The position numbers were made by a program, and so were the translations under genes. A stretch of DNA of 64,000 nucleotides, from assembly GCA_036172665.1 (NCBI GenBank), contig CM069869.1, positions 434,001 through 498,000 of the forward strand, in the 5' to 3' direction. Below, piece after piece: positions 10,754 through 25,000 of this stretch. Within the stretch, counting starts at the first letter, position 1. Each line of letters opens with the position of its first letter. The notes beneath the pieces were generated by a model, which was not told where the DNA came from, did not search any database, and saw nothing but the letters and a program-made list of their open reading frames with translations. This DNA is from Prosopocoilus inquinatus (lineage: Eukaryota; Arthropoda; Insecta; Coleoptera; Lucanidae).

Positions 10754-13057
10754 TTGCTTTGTTAAATTTATAGTGCAAATTTTCACAAGATGACATTCAC
10801 TTTGTTGAAGTTTACACTTGCACTAATTTATTTTTAGAAAATTCATAAGGTGTAATAGATTTGTCTTTGTTTACCAGGTTAAATAATTATAAATTCAGTT
10901 TTGACTATTTTAATAAATTGATGCTGTCTATAAGGTCTTATTATTTATTATTAATTTTTTTTTGTGTTTCAAAAAGAACTTGAAATTAATTGCTATAAAT
11001 CCACAAAGTTACAATTTCATGAATACTGTTTTATATATTTCATAATATATGCATTTTGTTTTTACCAGAGTGGGAGACGTCTTAACATCAGCTCGTTTTC
11101 TGTTAGTTATTCTTCCAGTGAATATTTATTAATTTAGATGTTGACGGTCACATTATAAGATAAAAAAAAGTTTAAATGGAAATTTTTGGCGAAATTCCTT
11201 CCCCAACACAATGAGTTATTGAATATGACTTTTCTCCATTTTGTAATTTTTATTTTACTTTTATTATTCTTGATCAGTTGCTTTATTCCATAGAAATAAT
11301 AAATACTCTCTATACTCTTAAGCTTTATTCATTTTAGAAATCAGGGTTGCCAGATTTTCTGCAGGCAATGTCGCCAAGTTGATAAAATGCAGCCAAAAGG
11401 CGCTGATTTTCTAAAGCCTGCTGAAAGCAGAAAGTAGTAAACAAGTATTTCTTTAAATTCTCTCTTAATAGTCGTATTTAAGCAGCACCTTTTTAAAGAA
11501 AAAAGTAGAAGAACAAAAACAAACAAAAGGACTTTCAAGCAAAGAAAAAATACGAATAAATGAAATAAATAAAAAACCGCCAACTTGGGATATCAAAAAA
11601 TAGAACAAAAAATTAAAAATTAATTTATTTATAACCGAAAATTTTACACGAATTCACGAACACTAATCAGAATTCACTAGCTCTTACTGTGTCCAATGTG
11701 TATAGAATACGTATATAATTATATCTAATGTCCTATTAAAACTAATAATTATTTGCATTATTTACAAAAATAAGAATAGGAATAATATGTGGTTGTCTTA
11801 AAATTTACATATTTTACAACTAATAAAAAAACAAATGAATCCTGCAAAAGAAATCAGAAACAAGAGAAATGAAAGCAGCAGAAACAAAATATAAGGGTGA
11901 AGTGAACAAAAAAAAAACAAAAGAAGATCGATAACGCCAACAAAAGAATATCACATTGAGATGGACACAAAACAAATGAATAATAAACAAAAAAAGAAAA
12001 GTAGAAAAGATGGTCAGTAATGTGCGCAAAATCAATTCGATAAGAAAAGCAAAAAAAAGAAATACAAAGAAAGCAAATAAGATGATTTTTAGAATGATTT
12101 CTAAAGTGACACAATGACGTGATGGGTGTTGCGTTAAAAAACGTCAACTAAAACCAACAAAGCTGTTGTTTTTTCCAATGGTATGGTACAAGGATACTTG
12201 GGTATGGTATCTATTTTCCATTCACATTTAGGGTAGGCCATGTTAGGGTGACACTTTTGTTGATATCGCCACGTATCACTAAAAAATGTAGACGTTAGAA
12301 AATTGTATTAAATGTTATGAATATTGAATTTTCTTTAATCTTACCGTTACTAGTACTCTTACAAATTATTCATAATTTTTGACATGTTCACATAACTGAT
12401 GCGTCTACCAAAGAACAAGCACTTAAACCAACGAAAATAAAACTTGGTTTACTAGAAAGCCAAAAGATCGTGAATGATTTACATACTATTGGTTCAGTTA
12501 TCAATCTGGTACAGGCATGAAATTAAATTTTACGACGGACTGGGTAGTACGCCTGGCTTAAATGAAGTTTAGATTTAAACGATTATACCTATTTCTTCTT
12601 ATTTAATTTCTTTTAAGTAACGACATACAGTTCTGCAACTGTATACCATAAGCAACATTAAAGTTATTAACTGATATTAATTTAACTTTAAATATCGTAC
12701 CATTATTTATTAAACAAAAATAAACGAAACATAGTCTTTATTCGAGATTCATGATATACATACAAAAATATTTCAATTATTATAGTCAGAGTAAATAATT
12801 AAAATCACATCTATTACATTATACTGTTTTTTTTTTTTTTTAATTCGGAGGAATACTTTGAAATTTTGGCGTTAAAAACAAGCTTTGTCGTTGGTAGCTA
12901 GCCAGAATTGACCAATGACAAAGCTCGTTTAATCAATGATGAAGCTCGTTTTTAGCGTCAAAATTTCAATGTACTCCTCTGAATTAAGAAAAATATTATA
13001 GGTGAACTAGAACATGCTGGTCTATAAATCTACAACCGACAAATTTTCGAGTGCCAT
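10754..13057. other. Intergenic, AT-rich; 3' region of OST3-family gene
   Basis: Contains the likely 3' untranslated region of the OST3-family gene (AATAAA near 10910). Purine-rich stretches at 11500-12080 give long but meaningless open frames on -. A foldback lies at 12841-12990. I see no gene. Confidence 0.5.
12841..12990. repeat. Foldback element, about 150 bp
   Basis: The left arm (TAATTCGGAGGAATACTTTG onward, through GGCGTTAAAAAC) is mirrored by the right arm ending in TCAGAGGAGTACATTGAAATT read on the opposite strand. Arms are about 50-60 bp with few mismatches. Within it CAAAGCTCGTTT-like and AAGCTCGTTTTTAGCG segments repeat. Probably a MITE just downstream of the channel gene. Confidence 0.6.
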
Positions 13058-16000
13058 TCAAGCCGCGCTCAATTGATGGATTCTTTCCGACCTGGACAGA
13101 TAAGAGTACCAATAAAATAAATTAATTGCCAGAAATAATAGCGGGAAAACTATTCGAGAAGCTCGATCGATTTTAGACACCGAATTAAATCTCCGCGTGC
13201 GTTTTTTCTTTTTCCTTCTCTGTTTGCCTCCTTGGAAAGCCACATTCTGCCCATCAGCAACGTTTGCAATGGGGGGTGCGGATGATTTCTGCTCTTGTGT
13301 TCGACTAATGCAAGATAAATTCCAGGCCTGTGGATTTCGTCTGGCCGGAGTTACCGGTATTGAACATGCGGAAAGTGGAATTACTTCAATCAGGTAATCA
13401 CCGCCGTTCATATTTGGAAACGGTGAGGTTCGGTTGTTGGCGGTTGATGATTTCCTTGGATTTATATCGGAATCCTGCAAGAAATTTTCTTTATAATTAA
13501 AGAGAGAACAAATCGATATCCTGCTGAATTAATAAAATAAATTATAATGCTTTGAAACATTTGCGAGTCCCACGTGACCACGACGCTATATTTGCTCACA
13601 TTTTCAAAGTTTGCTAATATGTTTACAGCCTGTTAATATATGATATGATAATATATGAATTTAGCGCGTGCGCGGTTCCTGCACGCTTAAAAATCTCAAC
13701 TAAATTTTTGATGTCACAACTGATTTTTTAGTGAAAATAGTCCCTGTTGATGGTGTGTTAGTTGTGGAAACCGTGTAATATTCGTGATGATTTTTGTTTT
13801 CAGGAACAAAATAAAAGTTGCAAAAACTAATTTTGATATTTCATAACAATGAAAAAAGTAATGACAGCTTATAAAAAGGCAGAAATAACTAAATTTTTAT
13901 TTTATGCAACTAAAACACCTACAACTGATTTGTCTTATTTGTCACAAGCACAATGGAATTTCTAAAACGGTTTTTATAACTACAGGCGTCAAGTTTTCTG
14001 ACTATAAAGTAAGTTATGATAGCATAAACAATACAACAAAACAAATTATAGTTGAAATTACCATGTAATTTTTAGGCGTGTGTAGTTCATATTTTGTAAT
14101 CACAACGTTCTAGAGTTTGTGTCGTAAGGTTTGTTTATTGTTTTAATACTGTTTTACAAATGGGACTCAACTTTGAGTTGAAGTTTAAACCCTTAGCAGC
14201 GATTATTTCAACTTTCAACAATTGTTGTGCAAGCTTTAACCGTCATTGTAAAACTAGGCCTTAGAATAATTAAAAAAATTTTTGCTTTTGCATCACTAAT
14301 TATCCTGTTTTGTAATTCGGGTGTCGTATGCACATGTTTAATTATAAACTTGTTTGTCAAATTTGGGGATAGGACACATCGAAAGCACGATAGTTCCTAC
14401 TTCAATACTACATACGTGCATTAAAGAATCAGAAGACCGTTTTGTTTCTCCGGATTTCCATTCTTCATCATCGCTACTCGATTCCGAACTGAGGTCAGAG
14501 CTGAAGTAGCACTCGCCAGAACCATATTTCGTGAAGTAATGGACGACTGCAAACTGAAACAATTTCGTAAAACTTTGAAAAGGAAAATTAAGAAATTTTG
14601 TACCTACCTGTATTATGGTGGCAAAAATGAAGGCGAAAGATAAGAACACGAAGAAGTCCAACGCTGTCGGGTAAGGAACTTTCGGAAGGTCGGTCCTTGC
14701 TTCGAGGCCTAGAAATGTCATGGTTAAGACCGTTGTGATGCCTGAAAATGAGAGGGTCGTTGACTTGAAAACGAAAAACAGTTGTTAAAAGAAAAAAGAA
14801 AAACTGAAAGAAAGATAAAAGCTCCCGATTAAGTCGATCGGTTTGTTCTTGAAACTTGAAAAACGTTTCATATTTTATACGAGAAAATGTTTCAGGTGGA
14901 AATGCAGATATTTCTTTTTTAGTTTCAATGGCAGGTAAAATGTAAACGCCTATTTTAAAAACTTAGTACATTGGATTTTAAAGAGAAAATAAGTAATTGA
15001 AGAGTGTAATTTCTAAATGGTCTTATTAAGTGCCGAATTTGTGTAAAATTATTTTTTTCTTGGAATATCGATATTAAAGTGTGATTGTGTGATTTGTTTG
15101 TCTCTGTATTTAATAAATAAATTTAAATAAAATTTATAAATAATTGCTCTTGTCACTTCTCCTTTTGTATAGGTTTCAAGTTCTACTTATTTTAAATAAA
15201 ATTGCCATTTACACCATTTAGGTGCACTCTTCAATTATTCTTCATTAGTTGTGTGTAACATTTTTGCGAGAATGTGTATACAAGTAGGTAGGTACAACTG
15301 CGATCAAGCGAATCGAGACCAACCGACAAGTATTGTAACCTTTACTACAACAAGGAGGCGCGGCGGTTAGCTTGGAAAGGTTTCGATTAGGACAATCGCA
15401 ATTCTACATAAATTCGTAATTGCTGCGAGAATAATAAAAGTAAAAAAAATCATTCGGTATGCTTTAGATCAGTGCTCAGGTCACTTAACATTTCCTCACC
15501 TAATGATACTCTATCGGCAGTAGCTTCTCGATTCAACCAAAATGAAACCCATGACAATACGACCAACAAGACGCATGGGCCATATACTTGAATCAGAAAG
15601 TTTCCCATGTGTCGTTGTAAGTGAAAGCTGACGAGAAGCATGGAGTATTCTACTGAAAAGAACTTATGATTTATTTATGCACAGTTTTGAAAAAGACCAA
15701 ACCATAAACTATCTACTAATATTTTTCTCACGTATTGAATTTGCGTTCGATATATTTTTCGATGTTTTTATATTTTGCAGTAGGTATAACTGAGGGAAGA
15801 ATCACATATTATAATCAAACGGCGGATCTAACAAAGTGAACTGATTTCATCTGGTTTAAAACAGCGGCAGCCCCAGTACGGAATCTGCATTACGTTGTTA
15901 CCCGCGCTTATATCTCATCATATATGTATGACTACTCGGGCTTTCGCGCAGTTAGATATCCTCAGAATATTCACAATCACAAATTCCAATAGATAAATAA

Positions 16001-19000
16001 AATATAATAAGTTATTATTCAAATATGTATAAATCGCGCGGCGCCCGACCGCTACTGAGATTGAGGTTTTTCGCGCGCATCTCTGGGCGGACATCCATTT
16101 AACCAGTACAATACTGTGAGTAACGCCATTTTTTATAATATCTCGCCGCTTCGTTGCAATAATAATACGAACCACTTTTTTCAATCCTTTAAGGCCGTTT
16201 TACAATTGCAGCTCAACTTTCAGTTGAGGATTAAACCCTTAGCGACGATTATTTCAACAATTGTTGTGAAGGATTTAAGCTTCGGCTCAAAGTTAAACCG
16301 CCATTGTAAAACTGGGCCTCAGTGATTATAATAGTTAGATTATGCTTCTAATTTCGATATTATATTATAAAGTACCGCACACCAGTACGGAACGGTGGGA
16401 ACGGGAACGGAGCGATGCGGGAATGATACGGGATGTTATAGTATGTGCATCGCGATGCGCTCGTACATACATATCCTAATGGCATCCTATGCCATTCTCG
16501 CATAATTTCCGTTCTCGCCGTTCCGCCTTGGTGTGCTAAATTCTCAATTAAATTTTTTTAACGTAAATAACTAATACGTATATTCTTTGATTCTTTAATT
16601 GGTTCGTTAAGATTAGAGATATCCATTAAAATCAACCAACTCCTGATTGAGAGTGATTTTGACTGGGTAAGGTACTAAATCGACACACTTCATCTTCAAG
16701 TAGCGACATCAGTGATTTTTTTCTACCTATCCTTGTTATACAATAAGCTCTTCTACAGTCGTTTGTACGTTTCACAAATATCAATTAACAGTAGCTAAAT
16801 TATACTGGGTGTCTCATAACCTACGGAGGAGATTGAAAGGGCAGCAGTAGCAGATCAAAATAAAGTTTTTTCTTAATTCGCTTTTAACCAAAACCCAATA
16901 ATAAGAAAGTTACAGCAGTTTAACTGTCTTCATTTCTTCTTTACTTTACACCTATAGCTTTTTAATTAAACAAAATTATTTCACAAACTGCAACTTTATT
17001 GTCAAATGAACTCTAAGTTTATCTTGATGCCCGTAGTGACATTTATCGAAACTACCATTCATAAAATGTCTATGTTAATCTATTTCCCAAGTATTGTTTT
17101 AATGAGTAGGCGGTGTACAGCAATAAGAAAATCCGTTTTTGGGCATTAAAATAAACAATGAACTAGCCGCAACTTTTACGTGACTACATTTTTTTAGATA
17201 GTTGTTTCCTGTAAAGCAATGCTCAATTAAGTCTTAAATACCCCAAATTTGAATTTAAAACGTGCAATATTACTCCAGGTAGTAACTTTTATTTCTTAAG
17301 TAATTTCACTTTAACCTCTTGTAACTTTTTAGTTATTGACTTTTTACGAAAAGTTTATTAAGAAAAAAGCTCTAGTTTGATCTCCTCTAGCTGCCCTTTC
17401 AAGCTTCTCCGTACGTTATGAGACACCCAGTATAATGACATGACCTAATATATTTTTGACTAAACAGTCCGCCGTCAGTTATAACATACTACTACATACC
17501 ATCGCAGTAAACAGAATTCCGAAAAACTGTTGCTTTCCTTGTTTGCTCTTGCTACACTCGTATTTGTTATCTTTGTTATACAATTAACTCATAAACAGGA
17601 TGGGGTGTTACATGAACACAGTGTGTTAATTCAGTTCCTTAGTTTTGGGTGGTTATTCTTAAAAAAAAAATTAGAGGAAAATATTTATTTATTTGCGTAG
17701 CACGCGAGTATTTATTTAACTAAAAACGCATTTTCAAATTAATTGTTGAAAATAAGCAAATTTTTGCAATTGCTTCGTTTTTACCATACACATTTTAACA
17801 GCTCTTCTGCAAGAAAAGTAAATCCGTTTAATGTCTTTAACTAATATTATGGAATACAAACTCCTGTTTAAAATTAGCGCACCACTAAAAGAATCGTCTA
17901 AAGTAGTATTTTTGATACTATTTTTGCAACCATTATTCAGTAACAGTTTATCTTAACGCACCAAGCAATAAAATAAGATATTTTCGATTTTTTATTCAAA
18001 ATTTATAGTAACTAGCATTCGTATGAAATAGATAAGCATACGAGGTTCATTTTTCAACTTTTATTTACATTTGATTATCACTAACTTATGGGTGATTCCA
18101 TAAAATTAAATCACATGCAGGTTCATTAACTATAAAATCAATTTCAATTTTAATGTTTAAATTTAGGTTTTATTCTTAAAGTGATTTTATCGTTTTTTGT
18201 TTTTGTGTTTCTACCTCATTATGCCACAGTCATGTCGAAATTTGAGCAAAGAAGAATGCACCCAAAAGAGGGTGAGACGTTCAGTTAATTAATTCAATAA
18301 TTCAAGAGGAGTTCGTCGATTGTTTTTTCGCTAAAAGGTGTTGGAAAGCCGAGAAAAATCTCTGTAAATGCTTCGCTTAAAGTTAATTCAAAATTACAAG
18401 GGCGATTGTGAGAGGAGGGAGAGACGTCCAGTTAATTGAGCAAATAAAAAATGTGGCGAATTTTGATTGTAGCTGAAGAAACGTTCGTTGATTGGTTTTT
18501 CGGTGAAAGGCGTTGGAAACCTGAGAAGAAGCTCCGCAAATCCCACGCTTAAATTGGATTTAAAAATTACAAGCGCGATTGTGAGAGGAGGGAGAGACGT
18601 TCAGTTAATTGAGCGCTTTTGAATTTTGATTTTAGCTCTAGAACCTGTTCGTTGATTGTTTTTTGGTAAACGGCGTTGAAAAGCTGAGGAAAAGCTCTGT
18701 AAATACCCCGCTTAAATTTGGAAAATGCACCCTCTTTCCCTTTTTTTGCTATAAAGGGCGCAAAAGATAACAAAATCTAAAATAATGTTCTCCAGGTAAA
18801 ACTGAGTATTTATTAGCCCTTGCTGAATACGAACTAAGTCTGTACGGGCGTCAAAACAGATTCCTCACCAGAACATTCTTGACCTTCCACCAAATGGTTC
18901 CCTTGCAGAGATATTGCAATTCATTCTTGTTTCATCGGGAAACAAGACTCGCTTTCAATCGTCTATGGACCAATGTTCAGGCTCTCTCGCAAATCTTAAT

Positions 19001-22000
19001 CTGACCTCTCTGTGTCCTATGGTGAGCAGCGGTTTAATCGCAGGCCTTCTACTGGCTAGCCCTTATACTCTTAACATTCTTCTAACAGTTACAGCTGAAA
19101 TTCTAACATTTCTGACTGTTACAACGTAATTACTAACACAGCTACTAATCTCCGAACTTGTACATTTCCTGTTCCTTAAAACCTATTGCCGAAGAAAACC
19201 CCAACCCTAAACCTGTTCTGTTTAATATTAACTAGTTTTCAAAACTTATTACACGAGGAAACCAAGAATTAATGATGTTACTTGAATTTAAATTTAAACG
19301 TAATCGTATCTTAATGAAATAATTTCATCTTTTTTTTTTAATTTAATAATAATATAACAAAAATAACAATAATTTCCAAGGTAACCCTTAAATTACAAAA
19401 TGAATTTAATTAATTAAATTAATTAGCTTTCGTCGCTAAGCCAGTGACTTGTCAGCGACATAAGCGATTAATAACCCCAAGGTAATAATAAAAATTATCT
19501 AACGAAGATTTTGATGGATTAACAAGATGTAATAATTGTCAACATTTATTCATTTTGAAGTGTCATCTATAATTTAGTATAAAACATCAGTAACTTCGTC
19601 AATTAAAAAAATAAATTAAAAAAGTTAGTAGTGCATTAATTTTGAACAGGAGTTTATTTATACCTTTACCTTTACAGAATCAATCGTGGAACTTTATTTC
19701 ATCGTTTTTACCAAATACTAATTTCCTTCGTACAGAACCGAGCGCGTTAACATTCAGCGCGCTCACAGAAGAATGCAAAGCAAATAATTTAGGCCAGAAC
19801 TTTTCAAAATACGTCAAATCTCGAGTGCATTAACTTATACATAGATATTCAAATACTGAAAAATACCAATTCGCAAGGGCCCGGCCGAACGCTCAAAGTT
19901 TTCTATTAAGACCGCGTCACGACCAGGAAACGCTCGGTGGAGATTTTTATCCGAATGGGTTCGACGGCGGCCGCGTAAACTTTTAAATATCCGGCTAACT
20001 TGTCCTATTTTTCTTACTGATAGTGTTGCTAAGACTTCGGACACCTGATTTGAAGTCGCTGTTGATGATGGTGTCTGTGTGGTTGGCCGCTGGAGTGGCG
20101 ATCAAGTCGAACTGAGATAGCTTCATGTCGTTGGCGATGGCCACTTGTCGATCCAAATTCCAACGATACAGTACATCCTGAGAGGTATATCCGACTAGAC
20201 CATTAAATAAATATTCATTTAGAAATTAAATTTTCTGAAACATTATTAAATATGAACAATTAACTTGATTGTTAACACTTCTGTTTAAAATTTTGGGCCA
20301 GGATTGAATTGCCAAATAAAAAAAAGTTAGTTTCTTCAATTTTTTTTTTGTGTGTTGACTGTATTGGAAGATTTACTGAAGACAAATGTAAAGTAATTTT
20401 CGGCCCCTTTTCTGAGATGGACGTTACGCATGCAATTATTTATGATTACAAAAATAATAAATTTTAATTGGTTTTAATTTTGCTAACACAAACGTTCAAG
20501 TTTGAGAGAAACGAAACACATGTTACGTGAACCTCTGGTACAATATCTCCTGATCAATAAGTAATTCCACTTTCTGTCGCTGACGGGCAAAACTTCTTCA
20601 CACCCGGACGCAGATGTTGTCCAACTGTCGGTCGTTGTAGAAAATTGGATGCGTTAATATTTTGATGGAAAATTTCTATTATTTACGGATAATGTCGAGG
20701 ATGTTGAAATTAATCTCCCGTTCTATTACCTACCCGCCCTCGGCTTAGTTTCCGAAATAACTGCCGCCATATTTCATTTCTGAGATAACTCGTGTGCTTT
20801 AGAATTTAGCCACGTCCATGCCCGTCCAACACCTGTGCGTACTTACATGAACCAAATTTTAAGGGACATCTTTGAATATCCATCGGGAAGTCCTCCAAGT
20901 TCATTGGACAACCAGCTTTTATTGTTAGTCTGAAAGTAAAGGCAGCTAGTTAAGAAATATTATCAAAAGTATAGTTTATAGGGAGTATTTCCTTTAAAGA
21001 ATGATACCTGTATTATTTCGCATAGTAGAAGTGAGCTGTTGGTTGACTAACACCTACAATGTTTGTTATTCATCTTTCTTCAGTTTTATTATTAAATTTA
21101 TTGCTTTATTAGAGGGCAGTTTGTTTGTTAACTATTTTAATGTAATCTGATAGGGATTATTTTGAATCCAAAAATATAAAAATAAGACTCTAAAGTCCAC
21201 TTATTATAGTTTCACTTTTTCTGAGAATCAAATTATCAAGAAAACATCAGAATTTAAAGCATGTGCAGACTTCATCCAAACCAAGTAGTTTTATTTATCG
21301 ATTTTACAGATTTCCGTCATGAAAGTTATTAAAATACAAAAAAAATAGATAATGTAATGTTTAAAATGCTTTTTGTTATTTTAGAATTTCTTTCGGAAAT
21401 TTTAAATTGCCAAGTTACAAACTTTGTAGGTTTTAGACTTGTTCCTTTTCCACGTAAGTAGAATAAAATTAATTGTATATAACGGTTTTAATAATACGAA
21501 AAACAAGATGTTATTTCTCAAACTCATTCTAACATTAACAGAAACGTAACAGAAGGCACACTTACAAAAGATGCATTTGTCTAAAGTGTTTTTATTAGTT
21601 GGCCGGACTAACATAAGTGGACGTTTGTGAGAACAAAGACGGGGTTTTTAAGGCGAAATTGCACATGTTTCAAAACAGGGGTTTTATATAAGAACTTCCA
21701 CCATACAATATTGACGACTGGGGATACGATTCACTCGCCGACAAGAAATGATTGATGAGCTCTTCGTTACACAAGCGAACATGTATTTAGTATCGAATTA
21801 GGTTGCACATTACCCTTGTACGTAACCGAAATATGCTCTTATAATAGAAATGGATTTAATTCACTTAACTTTGATGCAACAAAGCCAAAGTAATTAGGAT
21901 TTTTTGAAGTCCGACAGGGCGGCGGCAATTATCTTCGGAGCTAAATCTAATTTCGTTAAAACTTTCATTCCGAAACCTTTTCCATTAGAAAGTTATGTGT

Positions 22001-25000
22001 GAATTATCGGTGAGTCTTTGTTAATTTAAACTATCATTTATTAAAGTGTACTGTCACTTGTTGGACTGAATAATTGAAAATTGCTTTGGGTCTCTGACGT
22101 TCACGCATTAAAATCAATTATCCCAAATCAGTTTAAAATTTGATTTCGGAGCTGCCTATCGATATTTTACGAAGGGGCTTAATTCTTAATGCGTGTGTGA
22201 AATAATAGGTTGTTTTATTATTGATGATTCTTGCGCCTCCAAGGTGCGGCGTTTAAATTAAAAGGTCTGCGTGCTTAAAAAATAAAAAAATAATAATAAT
22301 AAAAATGTCTGAGAAAACATTCAATAGTCACAGGATTTCAAAGAAAATACAATATGATGTTGTTACTGTTTAAGGCGTACGTGCAGCAAAGTTATCATAA
22401 TTGTATAATACTGGGAAAGTTAGGAGGTGAGAAACCGAAGAAAAAATCAATAAGATTATTGGAAGTGAAAAAATGAACACGTTGCGTTAAATAATCTGGT
22501 AACACAATATGTACAGTCATGATTATAAGTAATGTTATAAATCGAGATCTAAAAATAACAATTTCGTTTAGAAATTTAGTTCATGTTTTTATTTTGTGTT
22601 TGTTTACCTACTTGTCTATATATCTATTATAGTGGTCAGAAAGCGTTAGGCTGCAGTTTAAATTTTCTAGGGGTGACATTAGTAAAAAGTATTACTGTAT
22701 TTAGACTGTATTTTAAAAAACCTAAATGGAATTTTGCTTTAAAATAATCTAGGATAGTCAATATTCGAACACTGTAAAATTAACGTAGGATTTCCTACGT
22801 TGTGTTTTTCAAAGTGAAATGACTGATTTTGATTAATTATTGTCGATCATTCCCAAGTGTCAGTTCACAACTACGTCAAAAAAACTTTTTTTCAGCAGCG
22901 GCAGTACATTCGCAAATGGATCTCTCATATGAGTCTTAATGAAGAGGTCGGTTCTACTACAGCATTCCCTTCACTATAACATAATTGCTCTTGTAACGAA
23001 TGTGGATCACAATTAATTGCGCCGTAATTACTTCTATTCACTAATTATCATTTACGCGCCTGAATTATTAATTTGTAGTGTTTGATTGTTGTTGATTGTG
23101 GGAAATTGTCGAGGATAATTGAGTTTGGAACTGTACATGTGTAAAGCACTTGACTAAAATATTGAATTTTTAAATTTCAGTTTATTAAGTAACTCGGCGA
23201 ATTAAATCACAGAATATGCTTATAATAATATTAAGGCCTATAGTTGTATTACGCCAGCTTAAATCTAAGCGGAATTTTAAACTCTTAAGCTAGAGTTAAA
23301 AGTTAAGCCAATCATATTATGCCATGGCAAGCACGTGTAGGAAAAGCTCGTTTTTAGACTCAATGTAACACTTGTCTCGAGAAAAGCGTTGTGAAGCTTT
23401 GATGCTTCTAAAATACGTACGCACGTTTATTTTCATAGGGTCTAAATAGAAATAAGTAACTTTTATCATATGAAAAAGAAAATGGCAATCGTGCGAATGA
23501 GCAAAATTGCTATATCACGTATTTTCTGAAGTAGAATGAGTTTTCGCCCGTTGGAGTTTGAACCCAGGTCAACTGGACAGTTTGATGGTGAACTTAATTG
23601 TATTGCACCCCTCATCTTAGAGCATAAATTTATTATTTAATTTTACTATAAATTTCTTACATTGTGAAGTCCCTTTTGGTGCCATAAGAGATTTAAATTC
23701 TGAATTTTACATTGCGTTGCCGCTAAAAGTGAGTTTCCGTCGAAGCGGAAAAAGGTGCAACACGAACGATGATTGAAAACAAACCTTAGGGTGGAGTATT
23801 GTTTGTGCAATAACCTGATTACTAAAATTACCATCGTCCCAGCTATAACACACTCGATTTTAATAAAAGCTTTCAAAAATATTTGAAATTAATGAAATTT
23901 TTATACCGGGTGATCCGCGCCATGTGCTCGCGCTTCTAGAACGCCCTACATATTTTTACATATTTGAAATTTACGGATCATTATGAGTCCGAATAAGTCA
24001 TCAATTGTTAATTTTGGTTTTCATGATAACGAAAAAAAAAAAACTTTTTTATTTTTCAATCTAGAAAGCTATGAATCGCATTTTCTCGATCTAATGTAGT
24101 TATGTGTTTCGAGAAAATCACTTCTTTGATGGTATTTTGATTCTTAACATTTTTACAGTATTTGAAATTTTCATTAACTTCATTAATTTATTTTTTTCGA
24201 TAGAACCTCATATGTTTTTTAGCTTAGTTCAACAGAACATTTCTTTCTGAGTACGTTGATACCAAATACATCATATTTTCTTTGAAAATAATTTAAAATA
24301 GAGCATGTCTTCTTGAAATTTTACACTCCCTTTATTTCAAATGACTTTCACAGAAAATATGATGTATTTGGTATCAACGTACTCAGAAAGAAATGTTATG
24401 TTGAACTAAGCTAAGAAACATATGAGGTTCTATCGAAAAAAATGAGTTAATGAAGTTAATGAAAATTTCAAATACTGTAAAAATGTTAAAAATCAAAATA
24501 CCATCAAAGGAGTGATTTCGATTCATAGCTTTCTAGTTTGAAAAATAAAAAGTTTTTTCTTCATTGTCATGGAAACCAAAATTAACAATTGATATGTATT
24601 CGGACTCATAATGAACCGTAAATTTCAAATATGTAAAAATATATAGGGCGTTCCATTTAAAATAAGAAAGTTGATATCACTTCCGGCGAAACCGGAAATC
24701 CTATGACGACTAGCGGTATATCGGAAAATTCCATATTTTGTTTAATTTATTATCTCCAAAACTCACGTTAATCGATTAATAAATAAACATTCTGGAAGGG
24801 CGAGCACATGGCGCGGGACACCCGATATAATTAAAAAATATTGAATTAAACGTAACTTATTGAAACGTCATTAAAGTTTCTGCTGATGAAGCAGACAAAG
24901 AGAGAACATTTAACCCTATTATTGATTACTGTTACCAAAAGTGGTGGTCATTTTTAAAGTTCTCAACTTTTAACGGATTGCGTGCTTTTCTAAACAACCT

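Noticed and set aside
11341..12147. Long - frames rich in F, L, C and S
   Set aside because: They are the complement of A/G-rich tracts and carry no domain or transmembrane topology of a known family.
23545..23590. tRNA-like GAGTTTGAACCCAGGTC
   Set aside because: An isolated B-box-like word without other tRNA parts.
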